Assembly: GCA_946534715.1 (NCBI GenBank)
Contig: CAMNCW010000041.1
Coordinates: 62,001 to 126,000, forward strand
Length of the DNA: 64,000 bases
Reading direction: 5' to 3'
Source of the DNA: an uncultured Bacteroidales bacterium
GTDB lineage: Bacteria > Bacteroidota > Bacteroidia > Bacteroidales > Paludibacteraceae
Positions 23,478-32,758 of this stretch are shown one piece after another (position 1 is the stretch's first letter; every line of letters starts with the position of its first letter). The notes under the pieces were generated by a model that saw nothing but the letters and a program-made list of their open reading frames with translations, was not told the origin of the DNA and made no database searches. A program made the position numbers and the translations under genes.

Positions 23478-24275
23478 ATGTACGTCTATTGCGGAGAAGA
23501 TAGTATTGAGTATTTGGTGGATACGGAGGCAGAAAAGGTCTATGAACTCACTATAGGAGAAAATGAGGAAGTAATCAGTTATAGTGAGCATAGACAAGAA
23601 ATGCAGAATTTTCTTCGTTGGCGTCCATATCTGCAAATATTCAAAGAGACCAGCGATAGACCAAATTGGCTGAATTTAGAAATGAGTCCGTCAGATATTA
23701 AAGAAGCAGGTTGTTTGACACGAGATCTATATTTTGCTTTTGAATTAAAGAAATATAAAAAAGGACAAGATTTACTTGTGCAAATTGAGAATGTTGAGAG
23801 AGTTAGAAAACATAATGAAAGCTTGCAAACAATATGTCAATTCCTTGTGAACGAATTTTGTAAAGATAAACAAGCTCCTTTATGGGGACTCAAATATTGC
23901 GCAGCAAATGAAAATCAAAATGACAAAGAAAGACAAGCTTTTTGTGATACGATAGATTCTATCATAGAGATTGCATCAAATGGGTATAGTAAAGAAATTG
24001 CACATAATATGTATTTGCTATTAATGGCATATAAGTACGATTTTACCTATATTTGTAGATGTATTCGTCAGAATAACCTATTGGAAGGTTTTCATCAGTA
24101 TATCTTGTCGGATACGAACGCTTGTATTATAGGGGCTGAATTATATGATGCAATTACATTTTTAAAAGAAAATGGACAAAAACCTATTTATTTACTTACG
24201 GAAGAAATGGTAACGGATGGAATAGTAAAATATAGACAGTCATATCCGATATTAAAATGTCCTCCTTGTAATTAA
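23478..24275 (+). CDS. uncharacterised protein (265 aa), third gene of DUF262 cassette
   Basis: ORF begins 12 nt after DUF262 stop; same AT-rich composition; no family recognised. Confidence 0.75.
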   Translation: MYVYCGEDSIEYLVDTEAEKVYELTIGENEEVISYSEHRQEMQNFLRWRPYLQIFKETSDRPNWLNLEMSPSDIKEAGCLTRDLYFAFELKKYKKGQDLLVQIENVERVRKHNESLQTICQFLVNEFCKDKQAPLWGLKYCAANENQNDKERQAFCDTIDSIIEIASNGYSKEIAHNMYLLLMAYKYDFTYICRCIRQNNLLEGFHQYILSDTNACIIGAELYDAITFLKENGQKPIYLLTEEMVTDGIVKYRQSYPILKCPPCN

Positions 24276-24331
24276 AATTAAATATATAATATGATGAAAA
24301 CAATGTGGTAAATAACCCCATTTACCTTCGT

Positions 24332-24364
24332 AACACGGCAAAAACACGGCAAAAACACGGCAAT
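24332..24364. repeat. about 3 tandem copies of 11-bp unit aacacggcaaa
   Basis: aacacggcaaa aacacggcaaa aacacggcaat read directly. Confidence 0.85.
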
Positions 24365-24421
24365 GACGTATAATGTCACTACAACCTCAGTACAATAATC
24401 AACTAAAATTTGTTATCAAAT

Positions 24422-24751
24422 ATGGCACAAGCGGAATTAAATATAACTATTGACAAACTATCTGGTAAGATCTACGGAAACAGCGATGTGTATATTGCGA
24501 ATCGTAACGGAAAAACGGTTATAAGTCATTATCCCAAACATCGTGATCCAAATTCACTCACGCCACATCAGCGTGACCTGAACACTTCTTTTGCCCAAAT
24601 ATCCAAGCAGGCAAAACTCGAACTCACAGATCCCGACAAACGTGCTGCTTGGCAGCAACGATATGACGAATACAAAGCTAATTATAACTCGAAAGACAAG
24701 TACTATTTTACCCTCCGTGGATTTGTAATCGCTCAACTCTCAAAAAAATGA
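24422..24751 (+). CDS. small uncharacterised protein (about 109 aa) upstream of RhuM
   Basis: MAQAELNITIDKLSGKIYGNSDVYIANRNGKTVISHYPKHRDPNSLTPHQ...; stop 3 nt before RhuM start. Confidence 0.7.
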   Translation: MAQAELNITIDKLSGKIYGNSDVYIANRNGKTVISHYPKHRDPNSLTPHQRDLNTSFAQISKQAKLELTDPDKRAAWQQRYDEYKANYNSKDKYYFTLRGFVIAQLSKK

Positions 24752-24754
24752 AAT

Positions 24755-25786
24755 ATGACACCATTAGATAAACAAACATTATTTCTTTTGTATGATGCGC
24801 CGGACAATACAGCGCAGGTGCAAGTAGTGGTACGAGATGAGACCATTTGGATGACTCAAAAAGCGATGGCTACGCTTTTTGATGTTAATGTGCCAGCAAT
24901 AAGCAAGCATTTAAAGAATATCTTTGAAAGTGGAGAACTTGAAGAGAAAGTGGTTGTTTCCAAAATGGAAATAGCCACTCCACATGGAGCTATAGCAGGA
25001 AAAATGCAGACAATAGAGACAAATTTCTACAATCTCGATGCGATTATCTCTGTTGGCTATCGTGTCAATTCTACCCGTGCAACGCGTTTCCGTCAATGGG
25101 CGACAAAGATTTTGAACGAATATATACGCAAAGGATTTGTGTTGGATGATGATCGTCTCAAACAAGGCAAAACGGTATTTGGGCAGGATTATTTCCGTGA
25201 ACTCTTGGAACGTGTACGTTCCATTCGTGCGAGCGAACGACGTATTTGGCAACAAATAACTGACATCTATGCGGAGTGCAGTATAGATTATGACCCGAAA
25301 GCACCGACTACGCGTGAGTTCTATGCAATGATCCAAAATCGTTTTCATTATGCCATTACAGGTCAAACAGCTGCGGAGATTATTTATACGCACGCTGACC
25401 ATGAGCAACCGAATATGGGACTCAAGACTTGGAAGAACTCACCTGATGGACGTATTTTGAAGTCGGACGTCACGGTGGCTAAAAATTATTTGGATGAGAA
25501 GCAAATCCGTCGTTTAGAGCGTGCAGTGACCGGATATTTTGATTATATAGAGGATTTAATTGAAAACGAAAATACATTTAATATGGAGCAGTTTGCCGCC
25601 AGTGTGAATGAGTTTCTTTCATTCCGACGCTATAATATATTGCCAGATAAGGGACGTATTTCCAAGGCGCAAGCGGATGAAAAAGCAGAGGCAGAGTACG
25701 ATATTTTCAATCGTACGCAACCGATTACTTCTGACTTCGATAGAGAAATTAAAAGAATGATAGAACAAGAAAACGGCAACATATGA
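24755..25786 (+). CDS. RhuM family (virulence RhuM-like) protein
   Basis: [39 protein letters not shown]...[37 protein letters not shown], hallmark RhuM. Confidence 0.9.
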   Translation: MTPLDKQTLFLLYDAPDNTAQVQVVVRDETIWMTQKAMATLFDVNVPAISKHLKNIFESGELEEKVVVSKMEIATPHGAIAGKMQTIETNFYNLDAIISVGYRVNSTRATRFRQWATKILNEYIRKGFVLDDDRLKQGKTVFGQDYFRELLERVRSIRASERRIWQQITDIYAECSIDYDPKAPTTREFYAMIQNRFHYAITGQTAAEIIYTHADHEQPNMGLKTWKNSPDGRILKSDVTVAKNYLDEKQIRRLERAVTGYFDYIEDLIENENTFNMEQFAASVNEFLSFRRYNILPDKGRISKAQADEKAEAEYDIFNRTQPITSDFDREIKRMIEQENGNI

Positions 25787-27438
25787 AAAGAATATTAGGT
25801 ATTTTATTGGCTGTTTTGCCGATGATGGTGGCAGGACAGATGGTACAGCCGGTGACGTGGACGGGTGAAGAGGCCGGGACGATGGATGAAAACGGCATCG
25901 GAGACAGCGTGCGGATACGGGCAACTGTGGAAGAGGGATGGCATATGAGCATTCTCGAAATGGGAGAGTTCATGTTTACACAGGAATACAAGGATTCCTT
26001 TGTGATGACTGTCGCTAAAACGGAAATGGCGCCTATTCGGTTTAACGCGTGCAACGATGTGATGTGTACGGCCCCGGAAGTGTGGAGTTATGAAGAGAAA
26101 ACCCCTCTCCAGCCCTCCTCACAAGGGAGGGAGAATATTTCCGCGGGGGAAGATGGTTACACAGACTCAGTTACCGGTAATAGGTCGCTGTGGTTGATTT
26201 TCCTGCTGGGATTGTTGGGAGGATTGTTGGCAATCTTCACGCCTTGCGTGTGGCCGATTATTCCGATGACGGTGAGCTTCTTCCTGAAGAAAGGCGGCGG
26301 ACTGAAGGATGCGGTTCTATATGGGCTGAGTATCGTGATCCTTTATGTGGGATTAGGGCTCTTGGTGACGATTCTCTTTGGCGCTTCGGCTCTGAACGAG
26401 ATGAGTACCAACGCGGTAGTGAATATCGTGTTCTTCTTGATTTTGGTGATTTTTGCGCTCTCTTTCTTCGGATTGTTCGAGATCACTTTGCCGGACAGCT
26501 GGTCCACGGCATTGGACAGCAAAGCACGAAGTACAGGCGGTTTCCTGAGTATTCTGCTGATGGCGTTTACGTTAGTTATTGTCTCGTTCTCTTGTACGGG
26601 ACCTATTATCGGCACGCTGTTGGTAGAAGCGGCAGGCAAGTCTCTCTTAGCTCCTGCGATGGGAATGTTGGGCTTTGCGATTGCACTCGCTTTGCCTTTC
26701 TCGCTGTTTGCTATGTTCCCTCAGTGGCTCAAACAGGCTCCTAAGTCAGGTGACTGGATGACGAGTTTCAAAGTGGTGTTGGCGTTCCTTGAGTTGGCGC
26801 TTTCGTTGAAGTTCCTGAGTGTGGCAGACATGGCATACGGGTGGGGTATACTGCCGAGATGGCTCTTTATTGCGATATGGATCGTTTGCTTCCTCGGCAT
26901 AGGAATCTATCTTATATGGGATATATGGAGCGTATCGACCCCACGTAAAATCATCCGTGCAATCGTGATCATCCCATCCCTGGCCTTTGCGTTTTACCTG
27001 GTACCGGGTCTTCGCGGCGCGCCCGTGAAAGCTATCAGCGCTTTTGCGCCTCCTATGGAGATTGAGGGGCGTGTCGTCTTTAACGATTATGAGGAGGGAA
27101 TGGCTTATGCACGACAGACGGGAAAGCCGATTATCCTCGATTTCACCGGCTATGGATGCGTTAATTGCCGGAAGATGGAAGCCTTTGTGTTAGACAACGA
27201 CAGCGTGAAGGAACGGTTAAAAAGTTACGTTTTCATCGAGCTTTTTGTGGATGACCGTTTGGACGCAGACAGCGACGGAGAGAGTGAAGGTACCGAAAAC
27301 AGCCGAATTCAACGGGAACTTTACGGCTCTAATGCACAGCCGTACTTCGTGCAATTAGACGCAAAAGGCAATCAAGTAGCTGCTCCGATGGCCTTTACAA
27401 CGGATCCGAATGAATTTATAGAATGGTTAAAATATTGA
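25783..27438 (+). CDS. dsbD: thiol:disulfide interchange protein DsbD-like (cytochrome c biogenesis transmembrane + thioredoxin)
   Basis: N-terminal DsbC-like domain, multiple TM segments ([16 protein letters not shown]), C-terminal [15 protein letters not shown]. Confidence 0.9.
   Translation: MKRILGILLAVLPMMVAGQMVQPVTWTGEEAGTMDENGIGDSVRIRATVEEGWHMSILEMGEFMFTQEYKDSFVMTVAKTEMAPIRFNACNDVMCTAPEVWSYEEKTPLQPSSQGRENISAGEDGYTDSVTGNRSLWLIFLLGLLGGLLAIFTPCVWPIIPMTVSFFLKKGGGLKDAVLYGLSIVILYVGLGLLVTILFGASALNEMSTNAVVNIVFFLILVIFALSFFGLFEITLPDSWSTALDSKARSTGGFLSILLMAFTLVIVSFSCTGPIIGTLLVEAAGKSLLAPAMGMLGFAIALALPFSLFAMFPQWLKQAPKSGDWMTSFKVVLAFLELALSLKFLSVADMAYGWGILPRWLFIAIWIVCFLGIGIYLIWDIWSVSTPRKIIRAIVIIPSLAFAFYLVPGLRGAPVKAISAFAPPMEIEGRVVFNDYEEGMAYARQTGKPIILDFTGYGCVNCRKMEAFVLDNDSVKERLKSYVFIELFVDDRLDADSDGESEGTENSRIQRELYGSNAQPYFVQLDAKGNQVAAPMAFTTDPNEFIEWLKY
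26102..26134. repeat. palindromic Bacteroidota-type intergenic repeat located inside dsbD
   Basis: cccctctccagccctcctcacaagggagggaga: ccctcc...ggaggg inverted arms; translates as [12 protein letters not shown] in a linker. Confidence 0.6.
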
Positions 27439-27576
27439 TAATATGAAAAAGTTTTTCTCCTTAGCATGCCGGCAGAGTATATGATGCAAAAGGCAATTAT
27501 GTAGCAAAATTTTGACAATAAATTTGCATATATGAAAAAAAAATAGTATCTTTGCACCGTTTTAATATATCAAGAT

Positions 27577-28014
27577 ATGAAAAAGACATTTTTAATGGCC
27601 ATTATGGCAGTATTATTCGGTTTGAGTTCCTGCAATACGCATGACCAACTCATCACATTTGCCCAACTGCCGGAAGCAGGTCAACAATTGGTACAAGCTA
27701 ATTTTGACGTTGCCAATATCGCTTATGTGAAGAAAGATAGAGAGTGGTTTGACAAGGAGTATGAAGTGCGTTTTAACGACGGCACGGACTTGGATTTGGA
27801 AGGTGACGGAAGCCTCAAACATGTGGATTGCAAGTATCAGGCCGTTCCGGAGGCTTTAGTTCCAGAGTTCGTTCGTCAGCAAGTAGCTGCTCAGTTCCCG
27901 CAAGCATTCATCGTGGAGTGGGGTAAAGACGACCGGGGATGGAAGGCTGAACTCAATAACAAGTTGGAACTTAAGTTCAACCGCAGTTTTGAATTAACCG
28001 GCTTAGACGACTAA
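27577..28014 (+). CDS. PepSY-like (DUF2874-type) lipoprotein
   Basis: Signal MKKTFLMAIMAVLFGLSSC; duplicated PepSY-like pattern (YEVRFNDGTDLDLEGDGSLKHVDCKYQAVPEALVPEFV). Confidence 0.75.
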   Translation: MKKTFLMAIMAVLFGLSSCNTHDQLITFAQLPEAGQQLVQANFDVANIAYVKKDREWFDKEYEVRFNDGTDLDLEGDGSLKHVDCKYQAVPEALVPEFVRQQVAAQFPQAFIVEWGKDDRGWKAELNNKLELKFNRSFELTGLDD

Positions 28015-28019
28015 TAACG

Positions 28020-28796
28020 ATGATAGCAAAGAAGAATTATGAGACCAAGCGTCCGCCGGAGAAGGAAATGATTTTCGGTGTACGCGCTGTTATGGAAGCC
28101 ATCGATGCCGGCAAGGCGCTGGACAAAGTGCTTGTGCGCAGAGACATGTCTTCGGCTATCGGGCGTGAGTTGCTTATCAAGTTAGAAGGCACATCGACGC
28201 CGATTCAGCGTGTTCCATTAGAGAAACTCAACCAATTCACGGACAAGAACCACCAAGGCGTGATTGCTTTTCTCAGTCCGATAGAGTTCTATCCGTTAGA
28301 GAATATGGTAGCATCGTTGTTTGATGAGGGTAAAGTGCCTCTTCTGATGCTGTTGGACGGCGTGACGGATGTACGCAATTTCGGAGCTATCGCGCGTACT
28401 TGTGTGTGTGCGGGCGTACACGCGTTAATTATAGGTTCGCGCGGGAGCGCTGCCATCAACGGCGATGCGGTCAAAGCGTCCGCGGGTGCGTTGCATTCAT
28501 TGCCGATATGCAAGGTAGAGAACCTGCAAAACGCGTTGCGTTACCTGCAAGAAAGCGGTTTGCGCATTGTGGCGGCAACGGAACATACCGATCGTAATTA
28601 CACAGAAGTGGACATGACCGTTCCGACCTGTATTGTAATGGGCAGCGAGGAAAAAGGTATCTATGAGGAGAACCTCAAACTATGTACAGACCAGGTGCGT
28701 CTTCCGATGACAGGCGTGATTGAATCGCTCAATGTCTCTGTTGCCGCCGGTGTTTTCATCTACGAGGCCGTTCGGCAGAGAGCACTGAACAACTAA
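28020..28796 (+). CDS. rlmB: TrmH/RlmB-type rRNA 2'-O-methyltransferase (SpoU family)
   Basis: [49 protein letters not shown]. Confidence 0.92.
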   Translation: MIAKKNYETKRPPEKEMIFGVRAVMEAIDAGKALDKVLVRRDMSSAIGRELLIKLEGTSTPIQRVPLEKLNQFTDKNHQGVIAFLSPIEFYPLENMVASLFDEGKVPLLMLLDGVTDVRNFGAIARTCVCAGVHALIIGSRGSAAINGDAVKASAGALHSLPICKVENLQNALRYLQESGLRIVAATEHTDRNYTEVDMTVPTCIVMGSEEKGIYEENLKLCTDQVRLPMTGVIESLNVSVAAGVFIYEAVRQRALNN

Positions 28797-28824
28797 AAAT
28801 TATAAACTCTTAAAATTGAACATT

Positions 28825-28983
28825 ATGGCAAAGTATGTTTGTGATGTCTGCGGGTACGAATATGACCCCAGCGTTGGTGATCCGGAGAACGGCATCGCCG
28901 CAGGAACCGCATTTGAAGACCTTCCGGCAGAGTGGAGTTGTCCTCTCTGCGGAGTTGGCAAAGACCAGTTCACCAAGGAATAA
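28825..28983 (+). CDS. rubredoxin (52 aa, missed by ORF track)
   Basis: [52 protein letters not shown]: two CxxCG knuckles. Confidence 0.95.
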   Translation: MAKYVCDVCGYEYDPSVGDPENGIAAGTAFEDLPAEWSCPLCGVGKDQFTKE

Positions 28984-29663
28984 TGACCGTTTTATACGAA
29001 GACAATCATATTATTGCGGTCAATAAGACTTGCAACGAAATCGTACAAGGCGACAAGACAGGCGATACTCCGCTTGCGGATACAGTAAAGGTCTATATCA
29101 AAGAGAAATACCATAAGCCAGGCGAGGTGTTTTTAGGTGTAACGCACCGATTAGACCGTCCGACAAGCGGAGTAGTGCTCTTTGCGCGCACGAGCAAGGC
29201 GCTCTCGCGTTTGAACGAGATGTTCAAGAGCCACGAGCAAATCCGCAAGACCTATTGGGCGATTGTGCAAGGTGCTCCCAAACAGGCGGAAGCACGTTTG
29301 GAGAATTGGCTTGTCCGCAATGAAGCGCAGAACAAGAGTTATATAGCCAAACCCGGCGCGAAAGAAGCCAAGTTGGCTGTGTTGAGTTATAAAACTCTTG
29401 TCAAAGGCGACCATTATTCGCTCTTGGAAGTTAATTTGGAGACTGGCCGGCATCATCAGATCCGCTGTCAGTTAGCGGCAATAGGATGCCCGATAAAGGG
29501 CGACCTGAAATATGGCGCCAAAAGGTCTAATCCCGATGGAGGTATTAGTCTTCACGCACGCAAAATTGAATTTATTCACCCTGTAAGCAAACAAGATATA
29601 TGTATTACAGCTCCTGTACCAGACGATTCATTATGGCAGCAGTTTGCTGCATTAGTTCCTTAA
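28983..29663 (+). CDS. RluA family pseudouridine synthase
   Basis: HRLDRPTSGVVLFARTSKALSRL, LETGRHHQIRCQLAAIGCPIKGD. Confidence 0.93.
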   Translation: MTVLYEDNHIIAVNKTCNEIVQGDKTGDTPLADTVKVYIKEKYHKPGEVFLGVTHRLDRPTSGVVLFARTSKALSRLNEMFKSHEQIRKTYWAIVQGAPKQAEARLENWLVRNEAQNKSYIAKPGAKEAKLAVLSYKTLVKGDHYSLLEVNLETGRHHQIRCQLAAIGCPIKGDLKYGAKRSNPDGGISLHARKIEFIHPVSKQDICITAPVPDDSLWQQFAALVP

Positions 29664-31276
29664 TGGTGAGTGCCGGTTTGTTACCCGACACGCTTGTGGC
29701 TTTCCCAGGCGCAGAAGGTTTCGGCAAATATACGTCCGGCGGCCGCGGAGGACAGGTGGTTTATGTCACTTCGCTGGGAGACGATGCTTCCGGCGCCAAA
29801 GAAGGTACGCTCCGTTGGGCGATGCAGCAATATCCCGGTGAGCCGTTGACGGTTTGTTTTGCTGTGTCGGGTGAGATCAGGCTGGTTAAGGACTTGCGAA
29901 TCAACCGCCAGAATTATACCATAGCCGGACAAACGGCTCCGGGCATGGGTATAGTGATCACGCATAACAAAGTCAATTTCGGTGGCTCAAAGAACTTTAT
30001 TGTCCGCAATATCCGTTTCCGTTTAGGTCAATATGATGTGAATGGAAAATTGTTGGACGCAAACGCTGTTGGAGCGGAGAATTGCGAGAGTTATATCTTC
30101 GACCATTGCGATTTCGGTTGGTCAATGGAAGAGAATATGAACTCTTACGACAGCCATTTTATTACTGTGCAATACTGTATCGTGCATGAAGGTTTGTACG
30201 ATGCAGGACACAAAAAAGGTCAGCGTGCCTATGGTTGTCAATGGGGCGGTTCGCCGGCTACATATCATCATAACTTGTTGGTTCATAACAACAAACGTTC
30301 GTGCCGTTTTAACGGAGCGCAAGGGGTAAACGATTGTGTGGTCTATATTGATTATATCAATAATGTGCAGTATAATTTTGAGGGCGGTTCGAACGGTTGT
30401 TATGGTGGTGAGAATACTGCTAAATTAGCGGAAGGTGAATATAATGGTCTGAACTCGGCGCATGAGTGCAATTTTATCAATAACTACTACAAAGCAGGAC
30501 CGAATACGACGAATAAGAAAAATTTTGTTTCAGTAGAGAAAGCGCGCTCCGGAGCTACGTCTTGGGGACCAAGCAAATGGTATCTCTCCGGTAATGTGTT
30601 TGATGGAGCAGCTTCGGCTACGGCAGATAACTGGTCGGCTGTGAACGTGAAGACCTATACGAAAGACGATATACGGGTAGATACACTCATTCGTCCGAAA
30701 ACACCTTGGTGGAAATGGACTACCGATTCTATCTATGGTCGCTATGATTTCGAAATGTATGCTTATGCTGTCAGCGATTACGAAACGGCAGAGGAAGCGT
30801 ACGAGACCGTTTTGGACACGGCAGGTTGTTTCCCACGTGACCATGTGGAGTTACGATTAGTGAACGATACCCGTAATAAGCAAGCTACTTATAGCGGTGC
30901 CTCCAGAGGAAACGGTATTATTGACACCGAGGAAGACGCCGAGGGATTCTATGATTATCCGGCTGTAGAAGCGCTGAAAGATACGGATCTGGACGGAATG
31001 CCGGATGTATGGGAGAGTGAGAATGATTGTGATCCCAATGTGCCGGACAATAATGTGCGTCACGCAAGCGGCTATACGATGTTAGAGATGTATTTGGATT
31101 ATGCCATGAGTCATCGGTTGCAGATGGAGGACGGTTATCAAAAGCCGGAAGGATTAGAGTACACCCATACTCAGCCCGGTAGCAGCAATGAACGCTACAA
31201 TATCTTAGGTCAGCGAGTTGGAGATGACTACAAGGGAATTGTAATCCAGAACGGACAAAAGTATTTACAACAATAA
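29600..31276 (+). CDS. secreted pectate lyase (PL1-like) with C-terminal NILGQRV tail; start may be 29600 or 29633
   Basis: AFPGAEGFGKYTSGGRGGQVVYVTSLGDDASGAKEGTLRWAMQQ, NFIVRNIRFRLGQ. Confidence 0.88.
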   Translation: MYYSSCTRRFIMAAVCCISSLMVSAGLLPDTLVAFPGAEGFGKYTSGGRGGQVVYVTSLGDDASGAKEGTLRWAMQQYPGEPLTVCFAVSGEIRLVKDLRINRQNYTIAGQTAPGMGIVITHNKVNFGGSKNFIVRNIRFRLGQYDVNGKLLDANAVGAENCESYIFDHCDFGWSMEENMNSYDSHFITVQYCIVHEGLYDAGHKKGQRAYGCQWGGSPATYHHNLLVHNNKRSCRFNGAQGVNDCVVYIDYINNVQYNFEGGSNGCYGGENTAKLAEGEYNGLNSAHECNFINNYYKAGPNTTNKKNFVSVEKARSGATSWGPSKWYLSGNVFDGAASATADNWSAVNVKTYTKDDIRVDTLIRPKTPWWKWTTDSIYGRYDFEMYAYAVSDYETAEEAYETVLDTAGCFPRDHVELRLVNDTRNKQATYSGASRGNGIIDTEEDAEGFYDYPAVEALKDTDLDGMPDVWESENDCDPNVPDNNVRHASGYTMLEMYLDYAMSHRLQMEDGYQKPEGLEYTHTQPGSSNERYNILGQRVGDDYKGIVIQNGQKYLQQ

Positions 31277-31298
31277 GATTTTGAGAATATTTGATGAT

Positions 31299-31718
31299 AT
31301 GAAGAAGTTCTTTACAATCGCCATGCTGATGTTAGCATTGGTAGCTTGCCGGGATCAGGTGCAACAAGTATCCGGATCCTATTCCTATAAAATCAGCGGA
31401 AAGGCAACAGTGAATGGTGTCAGCCGAAATTTATCCGATGAAATCGGCACTTTGGACATTATCCATAAGACCGACAGTACGGCGTTACTCACTTTTAACG
31501 CCATGGGAGGATCCGTTTACTACACTAATGCAAAAATTAAAGACAAGAACATTGACATGGAGGTTTTCAGCCGCCGTATTACGCAATCCGTCGGAGAATA
31601 CGATGTGCAGGTGATAGGAAGCGGCAAGATCTACGACGGAACCATCATCTTTGATCTTATGTACATCGGTTCATCGTTGAAGGCGGATAATTTGGTAATG
31701 GTATGCAAAAGGAACTAA
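31299..31718 (+). CDS. small lipoprotein, unknown function
   Basis: MKKFFTIAMLMLALVACRDQVQQ signal/lipobox. Confidence 0.7.
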   Translation: MKKFFTIAMLMLALVACRDQVQQVSGSYSYKISGKATVNGVSRNLSDEIGTLDIIHKTDSTALLTFNAMGGSVYYTNAKIKDKNIDMEVFSRRITQSVGEYDVQVIGSGKIYDGTIIFDLMYIGSSLKADNLVMVCKRN

Positions 31719-31720
31719 CA

Positions 31721-32758
31721 ATGAAAAAGGCGTGTCAGTCAGGTGTGGTTTGCGTTTGTCTGCTGCTCATAACTGCTTGCGGCAGGGTGAGTGAGCAGAA
31801 ACCGGCTCTTCAGCCTATTCCTGTTCGTGTGCAAGTGGTGACAGCCGGTGTGGCAACGTCTCCTTCCCGTTATGTCGGAACAGTAGAGGCCGTTCGTGAG
31901 ACGCCGCTCAGCGTTCAGACAGGCGGCCGTGTGCTGAGTGTGCATGTGAAAGACGGCGAGTATGTGAAGAAAGGACAAGTTCTGCTTTGTGTCGATAGTG
32001 CGCAAGCACTCAATGCCGTCCGCACGACGAAAGCGGTATATGAACAAGCGAAAGACGGATACGAGCGTGCCAAACAAGTGTATGACAAAGGCGCCGTGAC
32101 CGACCAGAAGATGGTGGAAATAGAGAGCCAGTACACACAGGCCCGTTCACTCTACGATGCAGCGCGCCAACAACTCAGCGAATGTACTTTGCGCGCTCCG
32201 CAGGACGGAGTGATAAGCGGATGGAAAATTCAGCCCGGTCAATCGGTATTGCCTGCTATACGAATCGGTGTGATCCTAGACCTTTCCGCCTATCAAGTGC
32301 TATTCACAGTGCCGGAGACAGAGATAGGCATGGTAACAATAGGTCAGCGCGGAGAGATGGATTGTGCGGCTGTTGGCAAGTCGTATGAGATTCAGGTAAC
32401 TGAGAAAAGCATGAAAGCCGATCCTGTGGCTCATACTTATACTGTTTCTGCGCGCGTGAGCGGAACAACGGATTCGCGATTGATGCCCGGCATGGTAGCC
32501 AAATGCCGTCTGGACGGACATAAGAACGCACAAGCGGAGAATAATGAGATTGTGATTCCGAACAGGTGTGTGCTTCTGACGAAGAACGGTCCGACGGTTT
32601 GGATAGCAGCAGACGGCAAGGCAGAGCGCCGCGCGATCAGAACAGGACGATACAAGTCCGATGGAGTAGAGGTGACAGACGGTTTGCACGCCGGCGATAC
32701 ACTTATTATAGACGGCTATCAGAAATTATATAACGGCTGCAAACTGCGCATACAATGA
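31721..32758 (+). CDS. RND efflux periplasmic adaptor subunit (lipoprotein)
   Basis: LLLITACGRVSEQKP lipobox; PLSVQTGGRVLSVHVKDGEYVKKGQVLLCVDS biotinyl-lipoyl-like. Confidence 0.92.
   Translation: MKKACQSGVVCVCLLLITACGRVSEQKPALQPIPVRVQVVTAGVATSPSRYVGTVEAVRETPLSVQTGGRVLSVHVKDGEYVKKGQVLLCVDSAQALNAVRTTKAVYEQAKDGYERAKQVYDKGAVTDQKMVEIESQYTQARSLYDAARQQLSECTLRAPQDGVISGWKIQPGQSVLPAIRIGVILDLSAYQVLFTVPETEIGMVTIGQRGEMDCAAVGKSYEIQVTEKSMKADPVAHTYTVSARVSGTTDSRLMPGMVAKCRLDGHKNAQAENNEIVIPNRCVLLTKNGPTVWIAADGKAERRAIRTGRYKSDGVEVTDGLHAGDTLIIDGYQKLYNGCKLRIQ

Noticed and set aside
24332-24364. Short direct repeats considered as CRISPR
   Set aside because: 11-bp units directly abutting, no spacers, no cas genes
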